Positions 1 to 5,892 of a DNA stretch of 8,091 nucleotides are shown piece by piece; position 1 is the stretch's first letter; every line of letters begins with the position of its first letter. The stretch is from an uncultured Akkermansia sp. Its GTDB lineage: Bacteria; Verrucomicrobiota; Verrucomicrobiia; Verrucomicrobiales; Akkermansiaceae. Position numbers and translations under genes: made by a program. Where the stretch lies: positions 1-8,091 of the forward strand of contig CAAFXA010000114.1 in NCBI GenBank assembly GCA_900766865.1, in the 5' to 3' direction. A model generated the notes under the pieces. It did not search any database, was not told where the DNA came from, and was given only the letters and a program-made list of their open reading frames with translations.

Positions 1-1
1 C

Positions 2-247
2 AAGCAGGTGGCTTCCCTGAAGGCTCAGAACAAGAAGGCCGACAAGGCTGACATCGCTAAGCAGCAGGAGGCTCTTGCCGCTAACCTGGCTCTTATCGAT
101 ACCGACCTTAAGGTGGCCAAGGACGCTGTGAACGAGGCTTCCGGTGCCAAGCGCAGCGAGCTTGCTGCCAAGGTGGAAGCTCTGAAAGCCGAGAAGAAGG
201 CCTACGAGAAGAACAATGCAGACTTGGCAGCTCTTGCCAGCATGTAA
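2..247 (+). CDS. C-terminal fragment of an Ala/Lys/Glu-rich coiled-coil protein (partial at the left edge)
   Basis: The frame is open from base 2 to a TAA stop at 245-247, so the visible 81 residues are the tail of a longer protein. The GTG at 8 is probably internal, since nothing upstream marks it as a start. The sequence is almost entirely Ala, Lys, Glu, Leu, Asp and Gln, with hydrophobic residues in heptad-like spacing and no Pro, Trp or Cys, so a long helix or coiled coil is expected. There is no recognisable catalytic or binding motif. Codon choice is strongly biased to AAG, GCT and CTT, which could mean high expression. The stop lies 6 nt before the ankyrin lipoprotein, so co-transcription is likely. 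The function is unknown: an envelope spacer or lipoprotein coiled coil is possible, but the N-terminus that would show this lies outside the window. Confidence 0.8.
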   Translation, partial: KQVASLKAQNKKADKADIAKQQEALAANLALIDTDLKVAKDAVNEASGAKRSELAAKVEALKAEKKAYEKNNADLAALASM

Positions 248-253
248 GGCTGT

Positions 254-1543
254 ATGAGCATCAATTTTCGTAGCATAATTGCAGTGCTGGGCGCCGCCGG
301 TCTGGTTGCGCTCAGCTCCTGCTCCGACAAGACAGAACAGCAGGCTACCACACAAGCTGAGGCTCCGGTAAACTACGCCGCCCAGATTGACCTGGTGCGT
401 AAGGAACTCTCGGAGGCTTCTGCCAGTGGTGCCAGCACGGCTCTTGCTCAGAAAAAAATATTGCCGGATGAATACCTCAGTAAGCTTCGCGAGGCCATTA
501 GCGAGGGCAATGAGGAGCTTGTGAAAACCCTGGTGATAGCGGGTGCTCTTAAGAATGCCAAGGCAACGGACGTGGCCTCTCTGCTGGGCAGAGCGGTTTC
601 TGCTGCAGATGTACCTGTAGCTGTTGCGCAGATTCTTATTGCCGGCGGCGCGGATGTTAACATGGCAGAAAGCGATGGGACAACACCTTTGCTGCGTGGT
701 GTGCAGACCTCGAAGCCGAATAAAGAGGCCCTGGCCATGCTGAAAGCTCTCGGGGCTCAGTTTGGTAACAAACTGCAGACGGCTGTTCTCTATGGGGACA
801 TAGCTGCGGCCGAGGCTGCTATGCAGGAAGGATGTTCCATCAATGAAGGTGGGGAAAATAACTTTACCCCTCTTTGTCTGGCTATGGCCTCTGCGGAACC
901 GGGCATGTTTGTTTGGGTACTCGGTAAAGGTGCAGATGTCAATGCTCCCATCGGTCCCGGTAAAATGCCACCCATTTTTATGGCTGCACGTGCAGGCAGT
1001 GAGGTAGCTGTGCGTGAATTGGCGAAATCCGGTGTGGACATCAACCAACGCGATAAAAACGAGGATACTCCTCTTATTCGTGCTTGCCGCGGCGGCAGGA
1101 ATGCTTATCCGGCCATTCGTGCATTAGTGGAGTGCGGGGCAGATGTCAATGCCGTCAACAAGCAGCAGCGTTCTGCTCTTTATTGGCTCTGCGGCAGCGT
1201 GTACAACATGGATACCGTGGAAAATGCCCGCGCGCTTATTGCCAAGGGTGCCAATGTCAATGCAGCCGATGTGGATGGGGAAACCCCGTTGATGGAGCTT
1301 TGCTCCTGCCTGAGTTCTGTGTATTGTGACGAGCCCATCTACGACAAGGAATCGGTGCTTGCCATGCTTAAGCTGCTCGTCGATTCCGGTGCAGATGTTA
1401 ATGTGGAGAAGAAATCCGGTGATACGTTTATTACAGTGCACGGAGGTCGTCAATCCAAGCTTAAAATGACACCTATGGCATATGCACAGAAGTACCGCGC
1501 CGTGGAAGTCATCAGTATCCTGAAGGCTGCCGGTGCCAGGTAA
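254..1543 (+). CDS. Ankyrin-repeat lipoprotein
   Basis: This is a 429-residue protein. Residues 8-22 form a hydrophobic signal peptide ending in a lipobox (Leu-Ser-Ser-Cys) with lipidation at Cys23, so the mature protein should be anchored to a membrane on the periplasmic side. After a polar linker (about 24-75), residues 76-429 hold roughly nine ankyrin repeats. The recurring signatures are G-A-D-V-N at repeat ends (132-136, 226-230, 295-299, 379-383, with variants G-V-D-I-N and G-A-N-V-N) and T-P-L at helix starts (144-146, 205-207, 272-274, 344-346). Spacing is irregular, with longer insertions near 300-325 and 350-370, and several extra Cys residues lie at 349-357. Ankyrin repeats bind other proteins; no enzyme domain is fused. 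The ATG at 254 is preferred because the signal peptide begins there, although the upstream Shine-Dalgarno match is poor. It sits 6 nt after the coiled-coil gene and 23 nt before the small lipoprotein. Confidence 0.93.
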   Translation: MSINFRSIIAVLGAAGLVALSSCSDKTEQQATTQAEAPVNYAAQIDLVRKELSEASASGASTALAQKKILPDEYLSKLREAISEGNEELVKTLVIAGALKNAKATDVASLLGRAVSAADVPVAVAQILIAGGADVNMAESDGTTPLLRGVQTSKPNKEALAMLKALGAQFGNKLQTAVLYGDIAAAEAAMQEGCSINEGGENNFTPLCLAMASAEPGMFVWVLGKGADVNAPIGPGKMPPIFMAARAGSEVAVRELAKSGVDINQRDKNEDTPLIRACRGGRNAYPAIRALVECGADVNAVNKQQRSALYWLCGSVYNMDTVENARALIAKGANVNAADVDGETPLMELCSCLSSVYCDEPIYDKESVLAMLKLLVDSGADVNVEKKSGDTFITVHGGRQSKLKMTPMAYAQKYRAVEVISILKAAGAR

Positions 1544-1566
1544 TATCCATCTCAACAACATATACT

Positions 1567-1857
1567 ATGAAAAACATACTTTTTACAACACTTTTCTGCG
1601 GTGCAGCTCTGCTGCTCAGCTCCTGTGGTGAACCCACTTACGATTCTTCCGATCCCGAGGTCAGCTCCCTGGAGATGATGAAGGATCTCAGCGAAAGCGA
1701 TAAGAAGGAGTTCAAACAGGCACTGGTCCGTATTAGTGTTGCCGCTGCTTTGGAAGGGAAAAGTCCCGAGGTTATTTCCAGGATGCTCGATGGTAAGACC
1801 GTAAAGGAAATCATCGAAATCGGCAGAAACACCAAGGCTCCCAAGCTTCCTTTCTAA
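1567..1857 (+). CDS. Small lipoprotein, possibly DUF6694-like
   Basis: This is a 96-residue protein. Residues 1-19 are a short signal peptide with a lipobox (Leu-Ser-Ser-Cys), and Cys20 is the predicted lipidated residue, followed by Gly and Glu. The mature part is about 76 residues, charged and probably helical. It contains a hydrophobic helix at about 48-62 and a closing segment with Leu-Asp-Gly-Lys-Thr at 74-78 followed by Glu-Ile-Ile. That arrangement (lipobox, short acidic helix, Asp-Gly-Lys-Thr near the end) resembles the small lipoproteins grouped as DUF6694; I offer this from memory and not from a search. The role is unknown, and the likely place is the periplasmic face of a membrane. 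It lies 23 nt after the ankyrin lipoprotein and 41 nt before the GYF_2 protein on the same strand. No Shine-Dalgarno sequence precedes the ATG; the leader is A/T/C-rich. Confidence 0.88.
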   Translation: MKNILFTTLFCGAALLLSSCGEPTYDSSDPEVSSLEMMKDLSESDKKEFKQALVRISVAAALEGKSPEVISRMLDGKTVKEIIEIGRNTKAPKLPF

Positions 1858-1898
1858 TGTAAAATAACTTCTCAAACCTTATTTACAACTAATTACAT

Positions 1899-3050
1899 AT
1901 GCAATATTATTATACAAAAAATGGTCAGACAGTTGGTCCCATGACCAGACAGGATCTGGATGCTCGCGTGGCAGATGGTACAATCACCGCGCAGTCTCAT
2001 GTGTTTAAGAAGGGCTATACTGCCTGGGTTCGTTATCACGAACTTGTTAAGAACGAACAGCCTGCTCCCGCTCAGGCAGCACCCGTACAAGCTGCTCCTG
2101 TTCAGCCCGTATCTGCACCCGTTGCTCAGATTCAGGCTGCACCTCAGCCGGCAGCTCAGGTTTACGCTGCATACGCAGGAGCCGCCATGGTTAAGACCAA
2201 TAAGGGGAGCTTCCTGAATTATAACAAGTGGGTGGATGGCATGTTTGCCCGCATCTGCAAGTTGCCTCGCTGGGTAGCTGCGGATGAAAAGGACCTGCAC
2301 GACAAAATCTCCCGTATTCCTTCCCTTACGGCTTTTGTAAGCTGGGTAGTATTGGTTCTGTGCTCGCTGGGCATGATGGAGCCCGAGATGATTCTGGGTG
2401 CTCTGTTCGGTGGTGCTCTGTTCCAGTATGTGGTGTATCTTGTATGCTGCATGCTGGCATCTCTGCTGAAGGGGCCGCGCGTGGTAGTTTCCTCCATGGC
2501 TGGTCCGCGTCTGTTGGGATTCCTGGCTTTCCTGGGTTCGCTCTCCTGTCTGTTTTATGCCGGATATTCCGTCTATCAGGAGGTCTACGCAGGTATTGTT
2601 CTTTATCTGGCATTGACCTTTGCAAACATTGTACTGATGTTTGTGTGCTTCAATGCAGATAAACTCATTGTTACCGTCAAGCCTGAAGAGAGCAATCCCG
2701 GCCGCGATTTCAACAACCTGCTCAAGTTCATTCTGCGCGGCCTCGTGACAGTTCAGTACCTGTTAACGCCCATCCTTATGGTGGCATCTGCAATTTCCTT
2801 CATTATTGTGCAGATTCAGATTGCTCGCGTTAAGGATAAGCTCGAAGGTTTAGGTTTGATGGATGCCATGTATGGTATACGCAGCCTGATTCGTCAGCTT
2901 GATGCCATGGGCGAGATGGCTCTCTATTTCTCCGTGGGTACCCCGATTATTCTCTGGCTGTCCTACAGCATGATTTCTTACCTTCTGGATCTTCTGGATG
3001 GTATCTTCTCCCTGAACATCCGTTCCAAAAAAGAGAAGGCTCAGGACTGA
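1899..3050 (+). CDS. GYF_2 (DUF4339) domain membrane protein
   Basis: This is a 383-residue protein. Residues 1-50 match the GYF_2/DUF4339 pattern: aromatic start, Asn-Gly-Gln at 8-10, Gly-Pro-Met at 13-15, an acidic helix, Asp-Gly-Thr-Ile at 26-29, and Lys-Gly-Tyr plus Trp43 at the end. This small domain is thought to bind peptides. Residues 53-96 are a low-complexity Ala/Pro/Gln/Val linker with repeated Ala-Ala-Pro-Val-Gln. Six hydrophobic stretches follow at about 143-160, 165-190, 204-223, 229-250, 281-308 and 341-363, and the tail is basic (374-380). The likely topology is a cytoplasmic GYF domain tethered to an integral membrane domain I cannot assign. No catalytic motif is visible. It is the last gene of the left operon, with a terminator 35 nt after the stop. 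The ATG at 1899 opens directly into the domain and has no Shine-Dalgarno sequence upstream. Confidence 0.9.
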   Translation: MQYYYTKNGQTVGPMTRQDLDARVADGTITAQSHVFKKGYTAWVRYHELVKNEQPAPAQAAPVQAAPVQPVSAPVAQIQAAPQPAAQVYAAYAGAAMVKTNKGSFLNYNKWVDGMFARICKLPRWVAADEKDLHDKISRIPSLTAFVSWVVLVLCSLGMMEPEMILGALFGGALFQYVVYLVCCMLASLLKGPRVVVSSMAGPRLLGFLAFLGSLSCLFYAGYSVYQEVYAGIVLYLALTFANIVLMFVCFNADKLIVTVKPEESNPGRDFNNLLKFILRGLVTVQYLLTPILMVASAISFIIVQIQIARVKDKLEGLGLMDAMYGIRSLIRQLDAMGEMALYFSVGTPIILWLSYSMISYLLDLLDGIFSLNIRSKKEKAQD

Positions 3051-3084
3051 TAACCTGCTGAATTCATTATAAAAATATACAGTT

Positions 3085-3124
3085 CCCCTGCGTGTGCCAC
3101 CCGGTGCCGCAGGGGATGTTTTTT
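3085..3124 (+). terminator. Intrinsic terminator after the GYF_2 gene, possibly bidirectional
   Basis: A perfect 8-bp GC-rich stem pairs CCCCTGCG (3085-3092) with CGCAGGGG (3108-3115) around a 15-nt loop that contains a small CAC/GTG sub-stem. It is followed by a run of six T at 3119-3124. It begins 35 nt after the stop of the GYF_2 gene. The converging pseudokinase-ankyrin gene ends at 3202 on the other strand. On that strand the same stem is followed by a looser T-rich stretch (complement of 3071-3080), so it may stop both transcripts. Confidence 0.82.
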
Positions 3125-3201
3125 CAATGGCAACTGCCGCCTCTGCCCACAATACTTCACCCCATTTTAATTTATCATGGGCAGGCTGTTTTGAGTGCCT
3201 T

Positions 3202-5169
3202 TTATTTCTGTGCTTGTTTCTGCGCCTTCTGTAGGGCAGCTGCACAGTCTGTACGGGAGGACATGGTGGCTGCCTCCAGCGGAGTGATACCATTCAGATT
3301 TGTCGCGTTGATATCAATATCCGGTGCGGACAACAGGGCTTCCAGACACTTGATATTTCCTGCGCTGGCCGCAATATGCAGAGGGGTGTTACCGGAAGAG
3401 TCGGTGGAGTTGACATTGATGCCGCTGCGCTTCAGCAGCTCTCGTACAGAGGTACCCTGTTTCTGCGTTGCAGCATAGTGAAGGATTGACCTTCCCACAT
3501 AGTCTGTCTGGTTGATATCAATGCCCGGCAAATCGAGCAGGATTTTCAGGCACTCAAAGTGCGGGAAGTGTGCCGCACGATGCAGGGGGGATGTCCCTTC
3601 ATAGTTTGCTTTTAATGGTTCCGCTCCTGGCATGGCTATCATTTGCCGCAAAAGTTCCGGCTGGTTTCCCTCTACCGCAGCCTGGAATGCGGTGTTGCCA
3701 TCTGCCATGGTTAAATTGATATTGATACCCGGGGTTGACAGCAGAAGGCGGGCGGCATCGGACTTTCGCATCATGATGGCAACATGCAGAGCTGTATATC
3801 CGTCTTTATTTTGTATATTAACATTGCAATCCGGGTGGCCGAGGAGAGTCGTCAGGTTTTCCAGGTCATTGTGGTAAGCCACCATGTGCAGCGCAGTGTT
3901 GCCTTCTGCATCTGCCGAGCGGATGTTGATACCCGGTGCTGCAAGAAGGAGCCGCACACAGTCTGTGTGGTTAGCCGTGGCACTCAGGAGCAGGGGAGAG
4001 ACACTCTGATAGTTGGTGTGGTTCACATCCGTTCCCGGGGTTGACAGCAGTAGCTTAAGGCAATCCGCGGAATTGCCCAAAGCTGCGGCGCCCAGGGCGG
4101 TATCTCCATTGTTGTTTGCCAGGCCTGTATCGATACCCGGCATGGCCAGCAGTACCTTTACCGTGTCGGTAAGTCCTTTGTAGCAGGCCATGGAAAGAGG
4201 AGATACATTGTTGGCATTGGTTTTGTTGATATCGATGCCGGGGGTGTCCAGCAGGGTTCTGATACCCAGGCTGTGTTCATTTTCGATGGCGTGGCAGAGC
4301 AGAGGTGTGCCGTTCTCATCAACGGCATTCACATCTCCGCCGGAACTGAGTAATTGGCGCAGGGCAGCGGTGTCCTTGCGGTTTACCGCCTCAAAAAGCT
4401 CCTGAGCATTCACCTGCACTTGTCGGTTGGGAACAGCTTCCGGCTTGGCGGGAACAGTGGTTGGTGCCGCAGTAATAGGGGGTGGTGTGGCGGATTGGCT
4501 CGGGCTGTATGCGTAGTAGCACACCAATGCCGCCACTGCCAGAAGGGTGCAGATGGCACCTGCCGTAATCATTGGGGGGAGCTGTACTCCCGGCGCTTGT
4601 GTTGCCGGGGTGCTGATCAGATAATTCAGCCATTCCTGTGCGCTCTGCCAGCGTTCGTGCTGGTTCATTCGCAGTGCTTTGTCGATACTCTGCAACAGAG
4701 GGGTGGAAAAGCGTTTCTGCATACCCGGGAGGCTGCAGAGGGGAATATAGGATTTCTGGCCGTCGTCGCCGTCAAAATGGCGTGCCGGACGCCCTGTGAG
4801 CAGATGGTAACAGACAGCTGCCAGGGAGTATATATCAGCCCGCTCATCAGCTTCTGTACCACTTGCCCATTGTTCCAGGGGGGCAAAGGCAGAAGGTTTT
4901 TGTTTGCCGGCACCTGGCAACAGGAGCTGCGGTGTGCCATCCGGCTTCAGCAGGATATTTTCCGGTTGGATGTTGTGGTGCAGGGTAGGAGGATTCTGTG
5001 TGTGCAGATTGTGCAGAGCCTCCAGCAGGCAGAGTAGAAAATGCCGCAGCCACCCCTCGTTGATGTCTGCCGGTGCTGCTGTACTCAGAGGTGAGCCTTC
5101 AGCGGAGGGATTCAGTACAGGTATATGTTCAGTGGCTGAATCCGGAGAGCTGGTGGTCTTGTTAATCAT
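3202..5169 (-). CDS. Membrane-anchored pseudokinase C-lobe with ankyrin-repeat ectodomain
   Basis: This is a 655-residue protein read from the ATG at 5169. Residues 36-188 match the C-lobe of a Ser/Thr protein kinase: helix E, catalytic-loop motif His-His-Asn-Ile-Gln-Pro-Glu-Asn (64-71), Pro-Leu-Glu-Gln (97-100) in place of the APE segment, Ala-Asp-Ile-Tyr-Ser-Leu (111-116), Leu-Leu-Thr-Gly-Arg-Pro (123-128) and an Arg-Trp-Gln-Ser helix (173-176). The catalytic Asp of HRD is Asn66, the following Lys is Gln68, and DFG reads Leu-Pro-Gly (84-86). The glycine-rich loop and the ATP-binding Lys of the N-lobe are absent, so it should not phosphorylate. A single membrane helix spans about 198-220, then a Pro/Thr/Ala linker to 250. 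About twelve ankyrin repeats, nearly all exactly 34 residues, run to the C-terminus, most with a Pro-Gly-Ile-Asp-Ile-Asn-like end. The frame stays open to 5706, but that part is antisense to the sigma gene. The start has no clear ribosome binding site; an in-frame ATG at 5217 is an alternative. Confidence 0.9.
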   Translation of the reverse strand: MINKTTSSPDSATEHIPVLNPSAEGSPLSTAAPADINEGWLRHFLLCLLEALHNLHTQNPPTLHHNIQPENILLKPDGTPQLLLPGAGKQKPSAFAPLEQWASGTEADERADIYSLAAVCYHLLTGRPARHFDGDDGQKSYIPLCSLPGMQKRFSTPLLQSIDKALRMNQHERWQSAQEWLNYLISTPATQAPGVQLPPMITAGAICTLLAVAALVCYYAYSPSQSATPPPITAAPTTVPAKPEAVPNRQVQVNAQELFEAVNRKDTAALRQLLSSGGDVNAVDENGTPLLCHAIENEHSLGIRTLLDTPGIDINKTNANNVSPLSMACYKGLTDTVKVLLAMPGIDTGLANNNGDTALGAAALGNSADCLKLLLSTPGTDVNHTNYQSVSPLLLSATANHTDCVRLLLAAPGINIRSADAEGNTALHMVAYHNDLENLTTLLGHPDCNVNIQNKDGYTALHVAIMMRKSDAARLLLSTPGININLTMADGNTAFQAAVEGNQPELLRQMIAMPGAEPLKANYEGTSPLHRAAHFPHFECLKILLDLPGIDINQTDYVGRSILHYAATQKQGTSVRELLKRSGINVNSTDSSGNTPLHIAASAGNIKCLEALLSAPDIDINATNLNGITPLEAATMSSRTDCAAALQKAQKQAQK

Positions 5170-5176
5170 GGCAGAA

Positions 5177-5293
5177 TCATGAAAAGATGTAACACTTTTC
5201 CAAGAGAAAAGTAGCATATTTTTTATATTTTTCCAAGGTAATTCTGGTATAAAAGGGGCACTTTTCCATGCCTGATACATAAAAATAGGGCAT
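5177..5293 (-). CDS. Possible 38-residue leader peptide with 11-residue repeats (speculative)
   Basis: This short - strand ORF runs from ATG at 5293 to TGA at 5177-5179, ending 7 nt before the pseudokinase ATG. Because the underlying DNA repeats every 33 bp, the peptide repeats every 11 residues: Met-Glu-Lys-Cys, then Leu-Glu-Lys-Tyr, then Leu-Glu-Lys-Cys, each followed by aromatic residues. No good ribosome binding site precedes either Met (5293 or 5269). Its position fits an upstream leader peptide whose translation could affect the next gene, but the coding pattern may be only a by-product of the DNA repeat. The same frame is open further upstream to 5362. Confidence 0.2.
   Translation of the reverse strand: MPYFYVSGMEKCPFYTRITLEKYKKYATFLLEKCYIFS
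5193..5291. repeat. Three 33-bp-spaced copies of a CTTTTCCAWG core in the divergent promoter region
   Basis: Reading the + strand, CACTTTTCCAAG (5193-5204), TATTTTTCCAAG (5226-5237) and CACTTTTCCATG (5259-5270) are in exact 33-bp register. Outside the core the units are only about half identical; the second and third share an A-rich then GGG end. Two inverted repeats overlap the first copy: GAAAAG (5181-5186) with CTTTTC (5195-5200), and ACTTTTC (5194-5200) with GAAAAGT (5206-5212). A weaker relative of the third unit, shifted by 1 bp, covers 5166-5189 and includes the start codon of the pseudokinase gene. The array lies between two divergent genes, so binding sites for a regulator are a natural reading; a decayed dispersed repeat is the alternative. 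Confidence 0.6.
5213..5241 (-). promoter_or_regulatory. Weak candidate promoter for the pseudokinase-ankyrin gene
   Basis: On the - strand, TATGCT (complement of 5213-5218) could be a -10 element, with TTACCT (complement of 5236-5241) 17 bp upstream as a poor -35 element. Transcription would begin near 5206 and give a leader of about 36 nt to the ATG at 5169. The -35 overlaps the middle CTTTTCCAAG core, and the first core would lie just downstream of the start point. That placement suits repression, but both hexamers match the consensus only partly (3 and 4 of 6). Confidence 0.25.
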
Positions 5294-5295
5294 GG
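5266..5295. repeat. Inverted repeat CCATGCC / GGCATGG
   Basis: Arms of 7 bp (5266-5272 and 5289-5295) are perfect complements around an AT-rich 16-nt spacer. The left arm overlaps the third CTTTTCCATG core. On the + strand a T-rich tract (5298-5307) follows, so it also looks like a short terminator. No + strand gene ends nearby, so an operator, or a block to antisense transcription entering the sigma gene, is as likely. Confidence 0.45.
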
Positions 5296-5352
5296 CATTA
5301 TTTTTTTCGCGTTTTTGTGTGGGAGATGTGTTAATATAGGCGAGGACAGGGT

Positions 5353-5892
5353 ATGTTTCCATTCACGGCACGCAAAGCAGAGGTGCATCTCCGGCAGAAA
5401 TGCGCGGAGTGGTTTTCTGCGCACCAGTTGCAACTGCTGACCTATGCTCAGCAGCAGGCGGATGCTGCCACGGATGTGGAACTGCTGGTCTGCACGGTGG
5501 CAGGCAACGTATGCCGTGCTGTGTGCGAGGGGCGTGTGAGTATGGACGATATTCTGCCGTACACACTGCGCAGTATTTTCAATGCAGCGGCTCGTCTGCG
5601 GGAGCAGAATGCCCGCCGCTACCACACGGAGCAGTGCTATGGTGGGCAGCTTACACCGCAACCTATGCACCCTGCCGCTGCAGAGGAGGGGCCGGATGAT
5701 ATGCATTTGCAGCTATGCCGTGCGGTGCAGGAATTGCCGGAGGAACTCGCCATCATCATTACCCTGCGGATATGGGATGATAGAACCTTCCCCGATATAG
5801 CGGCACAGCTGCATTTGCCGGAGTCCACCGTGCGCAGCCGCTACACGGCCGCACTCAGAAAAATCAAAAGCAGAATTTCTACGCAACCATGA
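5353..5892 (+). CDS. ECF-like RNA polymerase sigma factor (divergent region 2, clear region 4)
   Basis: This is a 179-residue protein. Residues 119-173 match sigma-70 region 4: a Leu-Pro-Glu-Glu-Leu turn (128-132), a helix with an Arg-Ile-Trp core, then a helix-turn-helix at about 144-165 ending Pro-Glu-Ser-Thr-Val-Arg-Ser-Arg, which would contact the -35 element. Residues 28-90 are compatible with region 2 (Tyr-Ala at 31-32, acidic Asp-Val-Glu at 41-43, Leu-Arg-Ser-Ile-Phe-Asn at 72-77, basic end 81-89) but diverge strongly from classical ECF factors. The two-domain layout and length fit the ECF class. The ATG at 5353 is supported by GAGG (5342-5345) with 7-nt spacing. The stop overlaps the next start (ATGA at 5889-5892), so the pair is probably translationally coupled. 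It is transcribed away from the pseudokinase-ankyrin gene. A sigma-like DNA-binding regulator without true sigma activity is the alternative. Confidence 0.82.
   Translation: MFPFTARKAEVHLRQKCAEWFSAHQLQLLTYAQQQADAATDVELLVCTVAGNVCRAVCEGRVSMDDILPYTLRSIFNAAARLREQNARRYHTEQCYGGQLTPQPMHPAAAEEGPDDMHLQLCRAVQELPEELAIIITLRIWDDRTFPDIAAQLHLPESTVRSRYTAALRKIKSRISTQP

Noticed and set aside
8..247. Complete small gene starting at GTG 8
   Set aside because: The frame is open through the left edge with the same composition, so this is more simply the tail of a longer coiled-coil gene.
1124..1561. - strand open frame opposite the ankyrin lipoprotein
   Set aside because: It is a shadow of the ankyrin coding frame, with His/Cys/Ile-rich noise and no start signal.
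3143..3184. Inverted repeat CTGCCCA (3143-3149) / TGGGCAG (3178-3184) downstream of the pseudokinase stop
   Set aside because: The 28-nt loop is large, no T tract follows on the - strand, and the better hairpin at 3085-3115 can serve both genes.
3092..3478. + strand open frame beginning inside the terminator
   Set aside because: It starts within the terminator hairpin and runs antisense into the last ankyrin repeats; no domain and no ribosome binding site.
4354..5037. + strand open frame opposite the kinase C-lobe
   Set aside because: It is antisense to clear kinase motifs and is Cys/Arg/Gly-rich shadow sequence.
3202..5169. Active Ser/Thr protein kinase
   Set aside because: The catalytic Asp, the metal-binding Asp and the whole ATP-binding N-lobe are missing.
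5332..5337. TAATAT as the -10 of the sigma gene promoter
   Set aside because: There is no acceptable -35 at 16-18 bp, and the transcription start would fall inside or just after the GAGG ribosome binding site, leaving too short a leader.
5170..5706. Upstream extension of the pseudokinase-ankyrin frame to a start at 5706 (834 residues)
   Set aside because: The added part is antisense to the sigma gene, which has a ribosome binding site and recognisable region 4. The extra residues are rich in His, Arg, Cys and Leu with no domain character, and they supply no kinase N-lobe.
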